DNA of 8,853 bases from an uncultured Bacteroidales bacterium (lineage in GTDB: Bacteria; Bacteroidota; Bacteroidia; Bacteroidales; Bacteroidaceae). Below the pieces are notes generated by a model, which saw nothing but the letters and a program-made list of their open reading frames with translations, was not told where the DNA came from and did no database searches. The first letter of the stretch is position 1, and every line of letters begins with the position of its first letter. The stretch lies in contig CAMBWV010000019.1 in assembly GCA_945871755.1 (NCBI GenBank), forward strand, positions 1-8,853, given 5' to 3'. Below are positions 7,147 to 8,853 of this stretch, piece by piece. The position numbers were made by a program, and so were the translations under genes.

Positions 7147-8363
7147 AATAAGCGCAGCGACCGAAGAGCCAGAGCCCCCAGCAAAAGATAAACTTCCAAG
7201 GGAATCACCTGGGGCGAGCAGACAAAGGCCACGGAGGCCAGCACTACAGCCGTTCCCATGAAGACGCCGTAATGGCTGGGTCGATGGCGCACATCGCGCA
7301 CCACCTTCCACGGCAGGTAGAGCAACCACAACGGATGCAAGAGGAGGATGAGCCAGTTGCTGCCAACGGCGGGGTGATCGCTGAGGAAGAACAGGAGGGC
7401 AACAACCACGCCCAGTCCGCCCAACAGCACCAGCAACAGGTCGTCCAAGAGGTAGAAGGTGCGCTGCCGCCGCCATTCCACAAGGCTCGTGAGCAGGCAG
7501 ACACACAGCAGTCCCACCGCTGCCATCAGGGGCGAAACGGGGAAGGACCGCTCAGCCTGCGCGTTGGGTCCAATCGTGCAGTTGCGCTCCTCGCGAATCA
7601 GCGGGCGCTCACTGCCATCGGCGGCCACAATCTTCGCGCCGCTCATATAGTGCATGGCATAGACGGGCGAGAACAACTGGTGCTCCACCGAACGCGGCAC
7701 GTCCATTTCTGCACCGAGGATAAGGTCTTGCCCGAGGGTGTACCACGGCGATGCGGGCGCAGCATATTCGTGGATGATATCGCGAAACGTCCGTTGCCCT
7801 TCGCCGTCTGTAGGCCAGAGAATCTTGCCCGCCACCGCCTGTTCCACCATGCGTATCAGGCGCGTCGTACAGTTGTCGTAGAGGAAATTATAGCGGTACG
7901 CCCATCCTGGCGTGAGCCAATCTTTCTCCGCCAGCACAACCAGTTGGTAAGCTTCCTCCTGCGTGAGGTTGAGCACCTGCTCGCCAACGATGCGCCCTTC
8001 CATGGCATAGCCCGCCATAAATTCGCGGTAGTCCACCGCTCCCACGGTATAGTCCGTGAGGCCCATCATAAAGCGCCAAGCAAAGTGGGGCGTGTGAAAA
8101 TCGAAGACGCCGTAGTTTAGCACCACGTCCGCGCCGCTGCTGAGGTTGTGCAGGCGCAAGGCCGAGTGCCCATACAGTTCGTATATCCGCTCTCCCGGCG
8201 CGCAGACCAGCATACTAATCTCCAGCGAATCGCGCACGGCTTCCTTCTTCACCGTGTCCGCCTCCATCTCTACCTCTCCTTCTTGCTTCTCTTGTGCCAA
8301 GGCCATGAGCGGGAACAGCCCAAGCAGCAACAGCGTGAGGAGGTAGGTCTTGATTCTTGCCAT
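7128..8363 (-). CDS. DUF4105 / Lnb-type periplasmic-plus-membrane protein, candidate lipoprotein N-acyltransferase
   Basis: A 411-residue protein. Residues 1-23 form a Sec signal ending ALA, with cleavage before Gln24. Residues ~45-240 match the DUF4105 (PF13387, now called Lnb N-terminal periplasmic) domain: MLVCAPGERIYELYGHSALR (51-70) with His66, LNYGVFDF (82-89), EGRIVGEQVLNLT (122-134) and FLYDNCTTR (160-168) with Cys165. His66 and Cys165 are the likely catalytic pair. Five probable membrane spans follow (~275-294, 304-327, 336-351, 368-382, 388-405), with SDHPAVGSNW (328-337) in the family's conserved C-terminal region. From memory, Lnb of Bacteroides N-acylates lipoproteins in place of Lnt. 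The match here is by domain layout, so substrate and reaction are inference. The ATG at 8361-8363 gives the signal peptide. The last ~12 codons and the TAG stop fall inside the palindrome array, so the tail LRSLRLLVAARP is repeat-encoded. A strong -7 element lies ~220 nt upstream. Confidence 0.85.
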   Translation of the reverse strand: MARIKTYLLTLLLLGLFPLMALAQEKQEGEVEMEADTVKKEAVRDSLEISMLVCAPGERIYELYGHSALRLHNLSSGADVVLNYGVFDFHTPHFAWRFMMGLTDYTVGAVDYREFMAGYAMEGRIVGEQVLNLTQEEAYQLVVLAEKDWLTPGWAYRYNFLYDNCTTRLIRMVEQAVAGKILWPTDGEGQRTFRDIIHEYAAPASPWYTLGQDLILGAEMDVPRSVEHQLFSPVYAMHYMSGAKIVAADGSERPLIREERNCTIGPNAQAERSFPVSPLMAAVGLLCVCLLTSLVEWRRQRTFYLLDDLLLVLLGGLGVVVALLFFLSDHPAVGSNWLILLLHPLWLLYLPWKVVRDVRHRPSHYGVFMGTAVVLASVAFVCSPQVIPLEVYLLLGALALRSLRLLVAARP

Positions 8364-8372
8364 GGGAAGGAG

Positions 8373-8393
8373 GGGAGTTAGGAGTTAGGAGTT
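8373..8393. repeat. Three heptanucleotide repeats upstream of the DUF4105 gene
   Basis: GGGAGTT (8373-8379), AGGAGTT (8380-8386) and AGGAGTT (8387-8393) lie 9 nt before the ATG. On the coding strand they read as AACTCCT/C repeats followed by a CT-rich stretch, and there is no Shine-Dalgarno. The heptad is the same family as at 1480-1493. Confidence 0.7.
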
Positions 8394-8484
8394 GCGGTGG
8401 GTCGTTGTAAACTCGTTGATTTTGGTGCTACGGGTCACTACAACCTCCTTGATTCTAGTGCAGCGGGTTATTGTACTTTCTGGG
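8392..8484. repeat. Three imperfect 33-bp direct repeats in the DUF4105 leader
   Basis: Units start at 8392, 8425 and 8458 (the last partial). GTGC/TTGC recurs at 8392, 8425 and 8458, GGGTC/T at 8399, 8432 and 8465, and TTGATT at 8416 and 8449, all exactly 33 bp apart. Between these blocks the units are diverged. They lie between the candidate promoter (8582-8589) and the ATG (8363), so they would be in the untranslated leader. Function is unknown. Confidence 0.7.
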
Positions 8485-8509
8485 CCAGCAGTCGAGGTTG
8501 CCTTGAAGC
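8485..8509. repeat. Diverged copy of the first palindrome-array unit, on the other side of the DUF4105 gene
   Basis: CCAGCAG-TCGAGG-TTGC-CTTGAA-GC matches 7023-7048 (CCAGCAG, CCGCAGG, CTGC, GTTGAAAC) at about 21 of 26 aligned columns with one gap, in the same orientation. Its palindrome is no longer complete. The DUF4105 gene is thus bracketed by related repeats. Confidence 0.4.
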
Positions 8510-8538
8510 GTGGCCGCTAGCTACCGCTTTATTTACGC

Positions 8539-8569
8539 GCGTGCGTATATATAATAGGAGTAGGCACGC
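8539..8569 (-). other. Possible hairpin near the 5' end of the DUF4105 leader
   Basis: GCGTGC (8539-8544) and GCACGC (8564-8569) are complementary across a 19-nt A/T-rich loop. It would be formed within the first ~40 nt of a transcript starting near 8576. The pairing is short and could be chance. Confidence 0.25.
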
Positions 8570-8581
8570 TATTTTGCGGTG

Positions 8582-8589
8582 CAAAGTTA
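8582..8589 (-). promoter_or_regulatory. Bacteroidota -7 promoter element for the DUF4105 gene
   Basis: The minus strand reads TAACTTTG, an exact fit to the phylum's TAnnTTTG -7 consensus, followed by CACC. Transcription would begin near 8575-8577 and leave a leader of about 210 nt before the ATG at 8363. No good TTTG -33 box is seen 19-21 nt upstream (8609-8613). The match to the -7 consensus and its orientation make it the best promoter call in the window. Confidence 0.6.
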
Positions 8590-8604
8590 CGGATTTTTCA
8601 TCAG

Positions 8605-8712
8605 TTATCGCTCATCTTCCCTGATTAAAAACGTCGGGGCCGCTTTCTGGATGTTCAGAATAAATCCTCGGAAGCACAGGAACGCAGGTCGCTGCAAGGT
8701 GTTCGTACTCAT
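8605..8712 (-). CDS. Doubtful 35-codon ORF of unknown function
   Basis: An ATG (8710-8712) is preceded by AGGAG 10 nt upstream (8721-8725 on the plus strand), the only Shine-Dalgarno-like site in the window. The product begins MSTNTLQRPAFLCFRG and ends in a charged IREDER tail. I recognise no domain, signal or membrane segment. The first codons lie in a repeat that recurs at 8817-8843, and the opposite strand is also open here (8651-8722), which argues that the region may be a non-coding repeat instead. A 75-codon version starting at TTG 8832 is possible but unsupported. Confidence 0.2.
   Translation of the reverse strand: MSTNTLQRPAFLCFRGFILNIQKAAPTFLIREDER
8683..8708. repeat. Direct repeat, left copy
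   Basis: The core TGCAAGGTGT-tc-GTAC (8693-8708) recurs as TGCAAGGTGT-ga-GTAC at 8828-8843, identical at 14 of 16 bases, 135 bp away. Similarity extends left with CGCA and TyGC blocks. Unlike the right copy, it does not form a strong hairpin. Confidence 0.55.
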
Positions 8713-8812
8713 TGAAAAATAACTCCTTCTATATAACAACCTGTTTTTTACCCAACGGAAATGGGGAAAGGCGGACGTGCGCGCCCTGAAAGGCCAATGG
8801 CGTAACGTGAAA

Positions 8813-8843
8813 GTACCGCACCTTGCTTGCAAGGTGTGAGTAC
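8813..8843. repeat. Direct repeat, right copy, forming a hairpin at the window's right edge
   Basis: CACCTTGC (8819-8826) and GCAAGGTG (8829-8836) are perfect reverse complements, and GTAC at 8813-8816 and 8840-8843 extends the dyad past a small internal loop. No T-run follows within the next few bases on either strand apart from GAGTTTGTT at the edge. It may be the end of a gene or an element located right of the window. Between 8726 and 8812 I see nothing else I can name. Confidence 0.55.
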
Positions 8844-8853
8844 GGAGTTTGTT

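Noticed and set aside
7272..8120. A 282-codon plus-strand frame opposite the DUF4105 gene, and the similar 118-1119 frame opposite the transporter
   Set aside because: Both are antisense shadows in the same register, rich in His, Glu and Gln with no recognisable domain.
8651..8722. A 23-codon plus-strand ORF beginning MFRINPRKHRNAG
   Set aside because: Very short, no ribosome-binding site or promoter, and antisense to another doubtful ORF in a repeat region.

Overview
The window reads as chromosomal DNA of a member of the Bacteroidota, most likely Bacteroidales and probably Prevotellaceae-like. The evidence is a ~1,130-residue SecA with the extra helical segments seen in that phylum, a Lnb/DUF4105 membrane protein, a PafA-type phosphatase relative, a TAnnTTTG-type -7 promoter element, and start codons without clear Shine-Dalgarno sites. 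All four confident genes lie on the minus strand, so transcription runs from high to low coordinates. No tRNA, rRNA, CRISPR array, transposase or phage gene was found.

Layout in transcription order. The right-hand 490 bases (8364-8853) hold no confident gene. They carry a related repeat pair with a hairpin, one doubtful 35-codon ORF, a near-consensus -7 element at 8582-8589, and a ~210-nt leader containing three imperfect 33-bp repeats and three heptanucleotide repeats. The leader leads into a DUF4105/Lnb-type protein (7128-8363): signal peptide, periplasmic Cys/His domain and about five C-terminal membrane spans. Its stop codon lies inside an array of five small palindromes at ~26-27-bp spacing (7026-7146). 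Next come inverted heptad repeats, then six tandem copies of a 10-12-bp unit, then an exported AlkP-superfamily protein (5239-6885) that starts at TTG and appears to have lost its catalytic threonine and most zinc ligands. Then comes secA (1752-5141), closed by a clear intrinsic terminator (1694-1732). A spacer with a candidate promoter and a leader hairpin precedes a POT/PTR-type MFS transporter (115-1479). The left edge (1-67) is a perfect 21-bp inverted repeat downstream of that gene.

How the genes relate: SecA powers Sec export. The phosphatase-like protein carries a Sec signal. The DUF4105/Lnb protein is probably a periplasmic lipoprotein-modifying enzyme. The theme is therefore envelope biogenesis, but the spacers (97-272 nt, full of repeats) give no proof of one operon. 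The 97-nt gap between the phosphatase-like gene and secA is the best case for co-transcription.

The noteworthy content is the unusual density of different short repeat families in the spacers and the apparent pseudo-phosphatase. I did not find a convincing new multi-gene system.
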